A stretch of DNA of 7,090 nt from Deltaproteobacteria bacterium UBA6967 (GTDB taxonomy: Bacteria > SAR324 > NAC60-12): the NCBI GenBank assembly GCA_002450295.1, contig DJYX01000056.1, forward strand, positions 1-7,090, given 5' to 3'. The translations under genes and the position numbers were made by a program. Shown here one piece after another: positions 6,689 to 7,090 of the stretch (positions within the stretch are counted from its first letter, which is position 1; each line of letters starts with the position of its first letter). The notes below the pieces were generated by a model that was not told the origin of the DNA, searched no databases, and saw only the letters and a program-made list of their open reading frames with translations.

Positions 6689-7090
6689 ATGACTCATCCA
6701 GCTTTTCAGTCCAACGCCGTTGCCGTCATCACCGGAGGTGCTTCAGGGATCGGCCTAGCCACTGCTCAGCGCCTAGCCGCTATGGGCCTGCGTTTGGTAA
6801 TTGTTGACGTCCGTGAAGCCTTGCTAGAACCAGCTGCTGAACAGCTCCGCCAAATGGGAGCACCAGAAGTAATGGCTAGCTCTACAGATGTTTCCGACCG
6901 AGAGGCCTTGGTCGAACTGGAAGCGCTGGTTGCCGAGCGCTTTGGGGGCACTGACATCCTAATGAACAACGCAGGCATTCAGCCGGGAAGTACACTGTTG
7001 GATGACTCGGAGAACTGGCTGCGCATCTTAGGAGTAAACCTGGGTGGAATCGTCTATGGTACTCAAGTCTTTGTCCCGCGCATGATCGAA
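6689..7090 (+). CDS. Short-chain dehydrogenase/reductase (SDR family), N-terminal part, 3' truncated
   Basis: The window holds the first 134 codons; the usual length is about 250 residues, so the Ser-Tyr-Lys catalytic triad lies outside. Visible classical SDR motifs are the nucleotide-binding TGGASGIG (residues 15-22), Asp40 closing the second strand (VIVDVRE), which favours NAD(H), the DV pair at 67-68, NNAG at 93-96, and the structural Asn117 (GVNLGG) of the catalytic tetrad. This is a soluble oxidoreductase acting on an alcohol, ketone or sugar-type substrate; the motifs do not fix which. It is transcribed away from the SAF-domain dehydrogenase and may work in the same pathway, an inference from position only. 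The base use is like its neighbours. Confidence 0.96.
   Translation, partial: MTHPAFQSNAVAVITGGASGIGLATAQRLAAMGLRLVIVDVREALLEPAAEQLRQMGAPEVMASSTDVSDREALVELEALVAERFGGTDILMNNAGIQPGSTLLDDSENWLRILGVNLGGIVYGTQVFVPRMIE

Overview
The window carries six protein-coding genes of ordinary bacterial type, two of them cut by the window edges. No RNA gene, CRISPR array, insertion sequence or phage module was seen. Base composition is near balanced, and several products are envelope-linked: a murein-transglycosylase-like protein, a single-anchor periplasmic protein with AsmA-like character, and a membrane adenylate cyclase. This fits a Gram-negative, probably proteobacterial, chromosome. I cannot place it more precisely; marine or delta-like groups rich in class III cyclases are only a guess.

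Layout: bases 1-708 (+) hold the C-terminal part of a protein with an SLT-like AYNxG segment. A convergent gap of 177 bases contains three tandem hairpins and probably ends transcription from both sides. Four minus-strand genes follow, named here by coordinate: 886-2508, an unrecognised N-terminally anchored, acidic, beta-repeat-like protein of 540 residues; 2742-4439, a HAMP-class III adenylate cyclase of 565 residues with every catalytic residue present; 4580-4891, a small protein of about 103 residues that may be a stand-alone version of a helical tail found on hybrid histidine kinases; and 5165-6511, a Rossmann dehydrogenase with a C-terminal SAF domain (COG4091 type, often labelled homoserine dehydrogenase-like). 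From 6689 (+) an SDR-family dehydrogenase begins and runs off the end.

The minus-strand genes are separated by gaps of 233, 140 and 273 bases, so a tight operon is unlikely and most may be transcribed separately. The two dehydrogenases at the right are divergent across a 177-base gap with two adjacent inverted repeats just before the SDR gene. This resembles a small regulated catabolic locus for a sugar-acid or polyol type compound, but the substrate cannot be read from the sequence.

I did not find a clear new multi-gene system. The points most worth a second look are the unknown 540-residue envelope protein, the small protein upstream of the cyclase, the cyclase leader (nested repeats, a hairpin and an anti-Shine-Dalgarno-like sequence just before the start), and the dyads between the two dehydrogenases.
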